DNA from: Ipomoea triloba
Lineage: Eukaryota > Streptophyta > Magnoliopsida > Solanales > Convolvulaceae
Direction: 5' to 3'
DNA length: 64,000 nt
Assembly (NCBI RefSeq): GCF_003576645.1
Contig: NC_044920.1
Location: 6,095,932 to 6,159,931 of the forward strand
This document shows, piece by piece, positions 24,029-33,941 of this stretch. Each line of letters starts with the position of its first letter. The first letter of the stretch is position 1. Under the pieces are notes generated by a model. It was not told the DNA's origin and did not search any database. It saw only the letters and a list, made by a program, of their open reading frames with translations. Made by a program: the position numbers and the translations under genes.

Positions 24029-24061
<33 letters not shown>
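23206..24061 (-). repeat. Tandem duplication of a Helitron 5'-end segment (~475 bp unit)
   Basis: Sequence from about 23206 is repeated from about 23686 with moderate divergence. Each copy ends (23520-23565, 24003-24061) in sequence that on the minus strand resembles a Helitron 5' end: a TATATATA-rich start, then TTAAAACAAAAGTGT or TTAGAATAGAAGTGT. So a Helitron terminus appears to have been amplified in tandem. Confidence 0.6.
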
Positions 24062-24065
<4 letters not shown>

Positions 24066-24080
24066 ATTTATTTTTGGAAT

Positions 24081-24534
24081 ACTATAATATACATCATATA
24101 GTAATTTGATTGTTGGAATTTTTTTTAATATTATCATGAGAAGAATTTAATTACGTACATTAACATAATATAATAACATTTTTTGGAATACTATAATATA
24201 CATCATATAGTAATTTGATTGTTGGAATTTTCTTTTTAAATATTATCATGAGAGGAATTTAATTACGCACATTAACATAATATAGTAGTATTTTTTTAAT
24301 ACTATAATATATATCATATAGTAATTTGATTGTTGGAATTTTTATTTTTTTTTTGAATATTATCATGAGAGGAATTTAATTATGTACATTAACATAATAT
24401 AGTAATATTTTTTAAAATACTATAATATACATCATATAGTAATTTGATTGTTAAAATTTTTATTTTTTTTTAATATTATCATGAGAGAAATTTAATTACG
24501 TACATTAACATAATATAGTAATATTTTTTTTGAA
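24081..24534. repeat. ~112-bp tandem array, left block (4 units)
   Basis: Units begin ACTATAATATACATCATATA at 24081, 24190, 24301 and 24419 and contain TTATCATGAGAGGAATTTAA and TTAACATAATATAGTAAT. The array is cut at 24534 by the plus-strand Helitron and resumes at 32817. Confidence 0.9.
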
Positions 24535-25143
24535 TCTACTATACTAATAAGAGCCAAAGAGAGTTAGGCCTAAAATGGGTAGAAAAAATGGCGGTCAAAT
24601 TATTTAATCAAATGGATGGTTCAGATGAATTATTTAATCAAATAGATGGTTAAGATAATTCAGATTAATATTATTAATAGAGATTACCTAATTTAACCTT
24701 ACTTTTATGATTATCCGTTAAGTTTTCCGTTAAATATTCTCTTCTCCGTTAATATTCCGTTAACTTTTAACTTACCCATTAATTTCTATAAGAAAGGTCT
24801 TAGGTTCGAACTTCATCTCAATCAAATTTGACATAACTAAGTTTCTCACTCTATTTTACTCTTATTAAATTAAAGTGGTTATATTTCTTTATGTGTCTAC
24901 AACACATTTATTTGAAAAAATTATTCATTATCAAAAAATTAAATTAAATAAGAGAAATACAATTCCTGAGTCCTTGAGTTCAGAACGGGAACAGTTCTCT
25001 CTCTAGCAAGTCTAGGGTTTTTGTCTTCCTCCCTTGTTTCAACTAGGGTTTGCTATCTTTCTCGCTTCTTCCTCCGACAATTCGAGTCGGTTTTCTGTTT
25101 TTGATTTGCTTTTTCGAAGCTGCTTCGACGTTCGCTCCTCTGC

Positions 25144-26199
25144 ATGGCGACACGGCAGGTTGGCGAAGATGTTGCAGGTTTATCACAACGATGGGCTGAC
25201 ATGGTTCTTGAGGATGAAGCCCTAGAGTTCGAGCCGTTTGGGGACAATATAGGCGAGGTTGACGCAGATGCGACATGGGTCGTTGTTGGGCGTTTCTTGA
25301 CGAACAAGCTTGTGAAGGTGGAATACATGCGTCAAGTCATGGCGTCGGTTTGGCGCCCGGTTAAGGGTGTTCAGATTTCGGAAGTCCAGCCAAACTTGTT
25401 TATGTTCGTGTTCTTCTACAGATCTGACATGGAGTACGTTCTCGACGAGGGACCTTGGTCCTTTGAGAACAATACGCTGGTTTGCAGACAAGTTTGTGAT
25501 GGTATGTTACCCGGAGATGTTGTTCTTAATTCTATTGATATGTGGGTGCAAGTCCACGACCTTCCGGTTGGGTACACTTCGGATATTGTCTTGGAGCAGG
25601 TGGGCAATTTTCTGGGTTCTTTCATCCAGTGCGATGATAGGTTCGTGGGAGCACCATGGTGGACCTTCTACAGGATCCGTGTGTCTATTCCGCTCGATCG
25701 GCCAATCAAAAGACGCATGAAACTTATTAAGCGAGATAAATCATGGTGTTGGGTGTCGTTCAAGTATGAGAGGCTCCACACCTATTGCTTTTTCTGTGGC
25801 ATGCTCGGGCACTCATATAAGTTCTGTTTGGGTGCACGAGAGTCGCCATTGAAAGTTGATCAGTATCCGTTCGGGGCCGAGGTACGAGCAGGAGCGAGTC
25901 GGCGGGGCCCAAGAGCTATCGGTGATCCCTGGTTAGTGCCGATCACGGGCCCTCCATCGGCTGATAATGCGTCTGATGTTAATCCGGTGCCGAACCAGGT
26001 TGGTGCTGCGTTGAGTATTGTGGGGATGCAGCGAGAGACCGAGAAGGGAGTTGTGGCGGTTGCAAAACGCCGTCGAGAAACTTCTAGCCTAGGCGGTAGA
26101 CGATCGGGTGGCAGCAGCGGTGGTGATGTGAACATGACTGACGTGTCAAAAAACTTGCTCAAGGCGGGTACTGGTTCCCAGTCCCGCCCATCATCATGA
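25144..26199 (+). CDS. LINE-C ORF1: DUF4283 and CCHC zinc-knuckle RNA-binding protein
   Basis: A 351-residue intact ORF1 protein, the nucleic-acid-binding chaperone of plant L1 LINEs that packages element RNA. Residues ~35-150 are DUF4283-like (WVVVGRFLTNK, DEGPWSFENNTLV, SIDMWVQVHDLPVGY). A zinc knuckle follows at ~215-228: YCFFCGMLGHSYKFC, i.e. C-X2-C-X4-H-X4-C. The C-terminal ~110 residues are low-complexity and basic. It starts at the ATG after a short leader; an overlapping upstream ATG in another frame (25034) is a short decoy. Its TGA (26197-26199) overlaps the ORF2 ATG (26196-26198) as ATGA, suggesting ORF2 is reached by reinitiation after ORF1. Base composition is far GC-richer than the surrounding Helitron DNA, as expected of a foreign insert. 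Confidence 0.9.
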   Translation: MATRQVGEDVAGLSQRWADMVLEDEALEFEPFGDNIGEVDADATWVVVGRFLTNKLVKVEYMRQVMASVWRPVKGVQISEVQPNLFMFVFFYRSDMEYVLDEGPWSFENNTLVCRQVCDGMLPGDVVLNSIDMWVQVHDLPVGYTSDIVLEQVGNFLGSFIQCDDRFVGAPWWTFYRIRVSIPLDRPIKRRMKLIKRDKSWCWVSFKYERLHTYCFFCGMLGHSYKFCLGARESPLKVDQYPFGAEVRAGASRRGPRAIGDPWLVPITGPPSADNASDVNPVPNQVGAALSIVGMQRETEKGVVAVAKRRRETSSLGGRRSGGSSGGDVNMTDVSKNLLKAGTGSQSRPSS

Positions 26200-29100
26200 G
26201 TGTTATCAGTTGGAACTGTCGTGGCTTGGGCAATCCACGCACAGTTCGAGAAGCTATGGACTTAGTGTCCTCTAAGAAGCCCGACTTTCTGTTTCTCATG
26301 GAAACTAAGGTTGCCCGGGTTCATGCTGAACGCTTAAGGGTAAAGCTTGGTTTCGATGGCCTTTTCTATGTTGACAGTGTTGGTTTAAGTGGCGGTTTGG
26401 CGTTATTCTGGAGGAGAAATTGCACGGCTAGGTTGCTTTGTTACTCAAGATGCCATATTGATGTGGAAGTGAGCGTTGATAGTTCTGCTTGTTGGAGGAT
26501 GACGTGTTTTTATGGCTACCCTGAGCGTAGTAGAAGGGCAGCTTCGTGGGACTTTCTCCGGTCCTTAGCAGGCTCCTCGGACTTGCCCTGGGTCATTCTC
26601 GGGGATTTCAATGATCTTTTATTCCAACACGAGAAGAGAGGTGGTAACCCACATCCGGATGCTCTCCTTCGCGGTTTTGGGGAGGCTTTGGATGATTGTG
26701 GGTTGACTCAACTCCCTCTGCGGGGTTATCAGTTTACCTGGGAGAGAGGCAAGGGTACTACTGATTGGTTGGAGGAGAGACTGGATAAGGTTTTAGCTGA
26801 TGATAGGTGGAGATGCCTGCAGGAGGGAGCTATTGTGGAGAATATTTTGACCCGCTCTTCTGATCATTCCGCTTTGTTTCTGAGACTATCTGACAATGCG
26901 GTGAGGCAGGGGGGCTTGCGAAGGGCTTTCAAGTTTGAGATGGCTTGGCTGCTTGACGAGGGGTGCAGAGGTGTGGTGGAGCATGCTTGGCAGGCTGGTA
27001 GGGGTGGTGGACTATTGAATTGCCTACATCTATGTGGTGAGAATCTCCAGAGGTGGGGTGGTGACCGGTTCCACAACTTTGGTAAACAGTTGAAAACCCT
27101 GCGTAAAACTTAGTTAAGGCTAAGGGGTCGTCGTGATCCGGAATCCCTAGCTGAGTTTCAGCGTTTGGAAAACCAGTTGACACGCCTAGAAGCCCAGGAG
27201 GACACCTTTTGGAGGCAGCGGGCCAAGCAACACTGGTTGAAGGGAGCTGATGCGAATACACGATTCTATCACAGGTATGCTTCTGCTCGTAAAAAGAAAA
27301 ACTCTCTGTCTAGATTAAAAAATGATGCGGGTGTGTGGGTTGAGGGAGAGGCTTTGGAGCCTGTTGTGTTGAGTTATTTCAATCATATTTTCCACTCTAC
27401 GGGATCAGCTCTGGAGGAGCCGTTTTTCAGTAATATTGCTCCCCGGGTTTCTCAGGCTGATAATGATACTTTACTACGCCCTTTTGAGATCTCTGAGGTG
27501 AAAGAGACCCTGTTTTCAATGTTCCCAGATAAGGCCCCGGGGCCTGATGGGATGAACCCGGGGTTTTACCAACATTATTGGGATGTGGTGGGTGGAGATG
27601 TGACTGAGTTTGTGATAAATTGCTTGCAATCATGTTCATTCCCAGAGGGTCTTAATGCAACGAATGTTGTCCTTATACCAAAGAAAAAAGTGCCTGAGAG
27701 TGTGGCTGATTTGCGACCTATTGCTTTATGCAATGTGGTGTATAAGATAATGGCAAAAGTCTTGGCAAACAGGTTGAAGCCTTTGTTAGACAATCTCATA
27801 TCTGAATCCCAGAGTGCTTTCATCCCAAATAGGCTCATTACTGATAACATCCTGATCGCTGCAGAGATAGGGCATTATCTTAATAGAAAACAAGGTGGTT
27901 TAGCTGGTTGGGGAGCTCTAAAGTTGGATATGGCAAAAGCTTATGATCGAATGGAGTGGCACTATTTACGCAGAATGATGGAGGCTTTGGGGTTTGCTCC
28001 CAGGTGAATTGATTTAATTATGCTTTGTGTCTCCACAGTGTCTTATAGCTTTGTGATTAATGGGGTCCCAACTGGTAATATTATTCCATCTCATGGGTTG
28101 CGTCAGGGAGACCCTCTCTCCCCATATTTGTTTATTATTTGTGCAGAAGGACTCTCTTTACTGCTACAAAAGGCTCAGGTGGAGGGCTCTATCAAGGGCT
28201 GTAGAGTGGCTAGGGGAGCTCCGCCGGTTTCTCATTTGTTCTTTGCAGATGACAGCCTCCTATTTTTTCGAGCCAATGCCCAAGAAGCAGGAGCGGTAAA
28301 GCACTGCCTGGACTTGTACGAAAGTATGTCTGGTCAGGCAGTCAACTATCACAAATCTAGTGTCTGCTTTAGCAGGAATACACAAGAGATGCATAGAGTT
28401 GAGGTGGCAGCAGTATTAGGGATTACTCAGGCCCCAAATTTTGGCAAATACTTGGGTTTACCCGCTTTTGTGGGGAGAAACCGGAGGGCAGCTCTCTCAT
28501 ATATTGAAGACAAGATTAAACAGCGAATAGGTTCATGGAATAAGAAGCTTCTCTCGCAAGCAGGGAAGGAGATTCTGTTGAAAAGTGTAGCTCAAGCAAT
28601 GCCGACTTTCTCAATGAGTGTCTTTTTGCTCCCCGAGTCGGTATGCCTATCAATTGAGAGAACTATGAATCGTTTTTGGTGGGGCTCAGGGACTGAGAGA
28701 AGAATTCATTGGAAAGCATGGGATCGTTTGTGTATACCCAAGAAGTTTGGAGGTTTAGGTTTTAAGGACCTACGTGTTTTCAACTTAGCTATGCTAGGGA
28801 AACAGGCATGGCGTTTTCTCACTATGCCAAATTCATTGGTTGCTAGGATCTATAAAGCAAGATATTACCCCAAGACCTCCTTTATTGATGCTGCTGTAGG
28901 TAATTGCCCAAGCTTCTGCTGGCGCAGCATCATGGCTGCTCATAACTTAATTTGCAGTGGTGCTAGGCGCAGAATTGGGGATGGCAAATCAACTTTAATT
29001 TGGGGTCATTCTTGGCTGCCTGACGACCCATCCCCAATGGTTCACACTACTATGCCAGCAAATCTCAATGGAACATATGTGTCTGGTTTAATTGATGAAG

Positions 29101-30239
29101 AGAGTGGCACTTGGGACATCTCTATTTTAAATGATATATTCACCCCGGAGGATGTTTTGCGTATTAGCAGGGTACCGGTATCTTCAGGATATGAGGATAT
29201 TTGGTTCTGGCATGGCGACCCAAAGGGATGTTACACTGTGAAAAGTGGTTATAAATTAGTCATGGGTGAATTCAGTAATATGGAGGGTGACTTTGATGAT
29301 TGGACTGCCCTATGGAAATTAAAAGTGCCCCCCAAATGGAAGACCTTCCTGTGGAGAGCTCTTAGTGATACTCTTCCTGTCACTACTAGTTTACTTATAA
29401 GGAGGGTAGATGTAGACCCAGCATGTCCAAAGTGTGGTGATAGTCATGAGAGTGTCTTTCATGCATTAATTTCGTGTGCTTACTCCTAATTAGTATGGCA
29501 TGAATTTGACTTACCTAATGTACCAGCTAGTGGAGGCTCGTTTAGTGTGTGGCTCTCATCTTTGTTTATGAACTTTTCTGAAGGAGATATTCGCCTGGCG
29601 GTAGCAGCACTCTACTACACTTGGCGTGCTCGCAACTCAGCCGTATGGGATGGCCTTCTTCCATTGCCGAGAAGGGTCACACAATCAGCAAAGGTTGCAC
29701 TTCAGGCTTGGACGGCGGTACATCACAACCATGCAGCAACTGCCGTCCATACGAGCGCACATGCAGATCCAGAACAGCACCAGATCACGACACCAAAATG
29801 CTTTTTCGACGCAAGTTTCATGCCGAATACGCTGAGGTCGTCGTTCGGTGCAGTCCTACTCTCACCAAATGGGGTATTCATGGCGGCCTGCGCAGGACCT
29901 CTACCGGACTGCCTATCACCATTAATGGCAGAAGTAGAAGCCTGCAAAATGGCTCTTACGTGGCTAAGCGAGAAAGGCTTGGAATCGGTGGCGTTGCTTA
30001 CGGATTGCTCACAGTTACGCTCTCAGCTCTCACAGGACTGCCCTAATCGTTCATATACGGGCCTTACCATACAAACGTGCAAGGCTTTGAGAGCCTCTTT
30101 TCATAGCTGTGTGGTTACTTTAGTTCCTAGATTGAATAATGTTATTGCTCATACTCTAGCCAAATCGGTTGTTTCGCAGACTAGCATTCTGTACTGGGAC
30201 TCTGTCCCACCAAACTCTATTTTTGCTCTTCTACATTAA
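26196..30239 (+). pseudogene. LINE-C ORF2: endonuclease, RT, zinc-binding, RNase H with three in-frame stops
   Basis: One continuous frame of 4044 bp (about 1347 codons). The AP-type endonuclease has ISWNCRGLGNPRTV, FLMETKV, LGDFNDL and a later SSDHSAL. The RT has FSMFPDKAPGPDGMNPGFY, LRPIALCNVVYK, LKLDMAKAYDRMEW, LRQGDPLSPYLF and FADDSLLFF. A zinc-binding stretch (VDPACPKCGDSHESVFHAL) precedes an RNase H domain that starts KCFFDASFMPNTLRSSFGAV and includes EVEACKMALTWL and LLTDCSQL. Three stops interrupt an otherwise clean frame: TAG at 27111, TGA at 28005, TAA at 29487. Each is one transition from a sense codon (CAG, TGG, CAA) that fits context. No frameshifts, so inactivation looks recent. 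The last 800 bp are repeated downstream (30764 onward). Confidence 0.9.
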
Positions 30240-30762
30240 TCAAATTGATGGTTTGGTTTTCAAAAAAATTAAATAAGAGAAATAATTTCATTAGTTATAT
30301 TGTCTTTATTTTCTCTCATGCAAAGATTCTTTACATTCAAAGTTATCAATTGATATTCATTACATTGTCCATTATCTTATTTTTACAATATCTTGTAATT
30401 AAATATCAAAGTTATAGTACAAAATAATGTTATATATTTATTTACCAAGTATTTTATTAATACTATGAAAAAAAATTTTAAAATAATTTGAAGCTAATTA
30501 TATTAACTACTTAGGGATTGGTTGACAAAGAGAGTACTCAAATAACTCAACAAATTGAAGCGGAATCACTCTATTTTACTCTTATTGAATTAAATAAATT
30601 AGTAGTTACACCAAAAAATGATACATATGTATTTCTTTAATACCATGAAAAAAATAAAAAAGAATAGTTTGAAACCAATCATATTAAGTACTTGGGAGAT
30701 TTGTTGACAATGAAAGTACTCAAATAACCAATTACCCAGCAAATTGAAGCGAGAAACTACCT

Positions 30763-30763
30763 N
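30763..30763. other. Single N: assembly join
   Basis: The only ambiguous base in the window. It lies exactly between the two copies of a 1.3-kb repeat and probably marks a scaffold join of unknown or negative gap size. Confidence 0.9.
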
Positions 30764-32062
30764 TAGTCATGAGAGTGTCTTTCATGCATTAATTTCGTGT
30801 GCTTACTCCTAATTAGTATGGCATGAATTTGACTTACCTAATGTACCAGCTAGTGGAGGCTCGTTTAGTGTGTGGCTCTCATCTTTGTTTATGAACTTTT
30901 CTGAAGGAGATATTCGCCTGGCGGTAGCAGCACTCTACTACACTTGGCGTGCTCGCAACTCAGCCGTATGGGATGGCCTTCTTCCATTGCCGAGAAGGGT
31001 CACACAATCAGCAAAGGTTGCACTTCAGGCTTGGACGGCGGTACATCACAACCATGCAGCAACTGCCGTCCATACGAGCGCACATGCAGATCCAGAACAG
31101 CACCAGATCACGACACCAAAATGCTTTTTCGACGCAAGTTTCATGCCGAATACGCTGAGGTCGTCGTTCGGTGCAGTCCTACTCTCACCAAATGGGGTAT
31201 TCATGGCGGCCTGCGCAGGACCTCTACCGGACTGCCTATCACCATTAATGGCAGAAGTAGAAGCCTGCAAAATGGCTCTTACGTGGCTAAGCGAGAAAGG
31301 CTTGGAATCGGTGGCGTTGCTTACGGATTGCTCACAGTTACGCTCTCAGCTCTCACAGGACTGCCCTAATCGTTCATATACGGGCCTTACCATACAAACG
31401 TGCAAGGCTTTGAGAGCCTCTTTTCATAGCTGTGTGGTTACTTTAGTTCCTAGATTGAATAATGTTATTGCTCATACTCTAGCCAAATCGGTTGTTTCGC
31501 AGACTAGCATTCTGTACTGGGACTCTGTCCCACCAAACTCTATTTTTGCTCTTCTACATTAATCAAATTGATGGTTTGGTTTTCAAAAAAATTAAATAAG
31601 AGAAATAATTTCATTAGTTATATTGTCTTTATTTTCTCTCATGCAAAGATTCTTTACATTCAAAGTTATCAATTGATATTCATTACATTGTCCATTATCT
31701 TATTTTTACAATATCTTGTAATTAAATATCAAAGTTATAGTACAAAATAATGTTATATATTTATTTACCAAGTATTTTATTAATACTATGAAAAAAAATT
31801 TTAAAATAATTTGAAGCTAATTATATTAACTACTTAGGGATTGGTTGACAAAGAGAGTACTCAAATAACTCAACAAATTGAAGCGGAATCACTCTATTTT
31901 ACTCTTATTGAATTAAATAAATTAGTAGTTACACCAAAAAATGATACATATGTATTTCTTTAATACCATGAAAAAAATAAAAAAGAATAGTTTGAAACCA
32001 ATCATATTAAGTACTTGGGAGATTTGTTGACAATGAAAGTACTCAAATAACCAATTACCCAG
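30764..32062 (+). repeat. Duplicate of 29441-30739, probable false duplication
   Basis: From the base after the N, sequence repeats 29441 onward at an offset of 1323 bp. I see no mismatch over about 1.3 kb; the 230-, 141- and 69-residue ORFs are identical in both copies. It includes the last third of the LINE-C RNase H region, its tail and the right TSD. The copies part only where the 42-bp minisatellite has one unit in the first and four in the second. That is the pattern of two overlapping contigs or haplotypes left unmerged. Confidence 0.85.
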
Positions 32063-32196
32063 GATTTGTTGACAATGAAAGTACTCAAATAACCAATTAC
32101 CCAGCAAATGTTGACAATGAAAGTACTCAAATAACCAATTACCCAGCAAATTGAGACAATGAAAGTACTCAAATAACCAATTACCCAGCAAATTGA
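32029..32196. repeat. 42-bp minisatellite x 4
   Basis: Units begin GACAATGAAAGTACTCAAAT at 32029, 32071, 32113 and 32155. The first copy of the flanking duplication (near 30706) holds one unit. The minus-strand 89-residue ORF over it is a translation of the repeat. Confidence 0.9.
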
Positions 32197-32211
32197 AGCG
32201 AGAAACTACCT

Positions 32212-32792
32212 TTTAATATCTTTGGAATACATAATATTTTAAATTTTCAAAATTTTATTAACTTATTTAATCTTTTTTCTTAAATTAGGGATTTCTTTAT
32301 CCACAATAACTCATTCAACAAGGTTGAACCAAATGAACCCCAAGCAGAACACCTAAAGGAAAGTCCATAGCTCTTATATCATAATCTCATTGCATGACGT
32401 TGTCATCTATGCTACCAACAATAACCGAATTGCAAATAACACACTACCAACAAAAAGGAAGAGAACAAATAGTAAAGATGAAGACAATGACAATGTAACT
32501 CAAAAGAGAATTAAGAACACTTAGAAAAATTCAAATTAAAAGTAGTATTTATTTAGACTATCATTTTTAGACCAAATATTTAGACTATCGATTTTACAAG
32601 GTTGCAAACATTTATTTTAGTAATAATTATAATAAATTTTCTATATTATCTTGGATTCATATACTTTGAGTTAGATATTTAAATAAAAAAATTCGACATT
32701 CAATTACCCATGTATAAACTTCTCCTATATAATCTTGCATTGATATACTTTCAAATATTTATTTAAATATAAAAATTGGGCATTAACCCATT
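32212..32792. other. Helitron interior, no genes
   Basis: AT-rich sequence between the minisatellite and the Helitron 3' hairpin. No recognisable coding or regulatory signal. Confidence 0.5.
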
Positions 32793-32816
32793 CGTGCAAT
32801 GCGCGTATAAAACTAG

Positions 32817-33235
32817 TACTATAATATACATCATATAGTAATTTGATTGTTGGAATTTTTTTTTTGGAATATTATCATGAGAGGAATTTAATTACGTACA
32901 TTAACATAATATAGTAATTTTTTTTGAATACTATAATATACATCATATAGTAATTTGATTGTTTACGAATATAAAATAAAAAAAAATACGCAAGATTAAA
33001 ATATTTTGAACCATAATTGAATTGCATGGTATATTATCATGAGAGGAATTTAATTACGTACATTAACATAATATAGTAATATTTTTTTTAATACAGTAAT
33101 ATACATCATATAGTAATTTGATTGTTGAAATTTTTTTTTTTGAATATTCTCATGAGAGAAATTTAATTACGTACATTAACATAATATAGTAATATTTTTT
33201 TGAATACTATAATATACATCATATAGTAATCTATA
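32817..33235. repeat. ~112-bp tandem array, right block (4 units)
   Basis: Units restart at 32818, 32930, 33093 and 33206. The second is longer (163 bp) because of extra sequence around 32965-33030. It continues the array broken at 24534. Confidence 0.9.
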
Positions 33236-33679
33236 TATATATATTAAAAATACGCAAGGTTAAACTATTTTGTTTAAGGAATCCATACATGAATGAAATT
33301 GAATAAAATATTTCATTAATTTGCGTGTATAATAAGGAACGGAATCATATTTTGAATATTTTGTCAATTTTAGCCATAAATAAGGAATGATAAAGAAGGC
33401 TAGAATTTCTGATAAGGAATTATTATATAATATTATGTTGACCGATTTCAAATTTTTTGGACTAAAATGAGCGGGAAAGCTAGCACTTCTGTTTTAATAT
33501 ATATATAGATTGTGTTGAACTGATACTGTAGTCGTTTCATCCGTCTGGAACTGCAGTTGTATTGAACTGATATTGCAGTTGTGTTGAAAGGGAATTGCAG
33601 TTGCGCGGAACGGAGGCCATTTCATCCGTCCGTTTTCATTAGTCAAAACGACGTCGTTTTGATGCGCGGTCCACAGTAA

Positions 33680-33889
33680 AATTTGCGCTTAAAGGAATAT
33701 AGTCATAAATATTGTTGAATATGGACGAAAAGTAAAACACATCAAAAAATTTATAAAAAAATATTCATAACAATATATGAAACAAAATTAATTTCATAAA
33801 ATAATTCAAATAGAAAGCACATTCCTTTAAAAAAAAAAAATAGAAAACACATTATAAATTACACATCTCATTATTAATTTAAAAAAACG

Positions 33890-33941
<52 letters not shown>

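Larger units (their letters stand above)
24960..30268 (+). mobile_element. Near full-length L1-RNH LINE (LINE-C), 16-bp TSD
   Basis: Flanked by TTAAATAAGAGAAATA at 24944-24959 and 30269-30284 (exact 16 bp), with an A7 tail at 30262-30268. It has a ~184-bp 5' UTR, ORF1 and ORF2 (endonuclease, RT, zinc-binding, RNase H). It is complete in structure at 5.3 kb and differs from a coding-competent copy mainly by three nonsense codons in ORF2. Confidence 0.92.
24535..32816 (+). mobile_element. Helitron on the plus strand inserted in the tandem array
   Basis: It starts TCTACTATACTAATAAGAGC (24535) after an A and ends in CTAG (32813-32816) before a T. About 11 nt before the end is a hairpin CGTGC-AAT-GCGCG (32793-32805, one wobble pair). 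Removing it restores an unbroken array unit, TTTTGAA joined to TACTATAATATAC, which confirms both ends and the A|T target. It contains a full LINE (24960-30268), a probable false duplication and a 42-bp minisatellite. Its own sequence is about 1.6 kb, non-coding, so it is non-autonomous. Confidence 0.85.
20422..33509 (-). mobile_element. Helitron on the minus strand, with nested insertions
   Basis: On the minus strand it starts TCTATATATATATTAAAACA at 33509, a 5' end commonly seen in plant Helitrons, with A before it. Its 3' end has the perfect hairpin CCGTGC-3 nt-GCACGG (20434-20448), about 11 nt before CTCG (20422-20425), followed by T on that strand. The usual end is CTRR, so there is one mismatch. 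Insertion between A and T fits Helitrons, and the flanks rejoin into one element (20315-33679). No Rep/helicase coding sequence is visible, so it is non-autonomous or gutted. Net length without the inner Helitron is about 4.8 kb, nearly all AT-rich. Alternative: the internal 5'-like ends at 23565 and 24061 pair with this 3' end. Confidence 0.6.
20315..33679. mobile_element. Small inverted-repeat element split by a Helitron (outer shell of the nest)
   Basis: Left flank 20315-20421 and right flank 33510-33679 are two halves of one short element. TACTGTGGA then AAAACGACGTCGTTT (left, 20316-20352) reappears inverted on the right (33640-33678). Both halves also share CTGATACTRTAGT words near the break. 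Removing the Helitron leaves roughly 280 bp. The TIR type looks Mutator-like, but no exact TSD was established (imperfect CTTAAAAG / CTTAAAGG candidates). Confidence 0.6.

Noticed and set aside
30870..31562. Second RNase H protein of 230 residues
   Set aside because: Identical to 29547-30239, the C-terminus of LINE-C ORF2; probably a false duplication and not a separate gene.
31922..32191. 89-residue minus-strand ORF with LGNWLFEYFHC repeats
   Set aside because: A direct translation of the 42-bp minisatellite; unit length divisible by three makes it look like a repeat protein.
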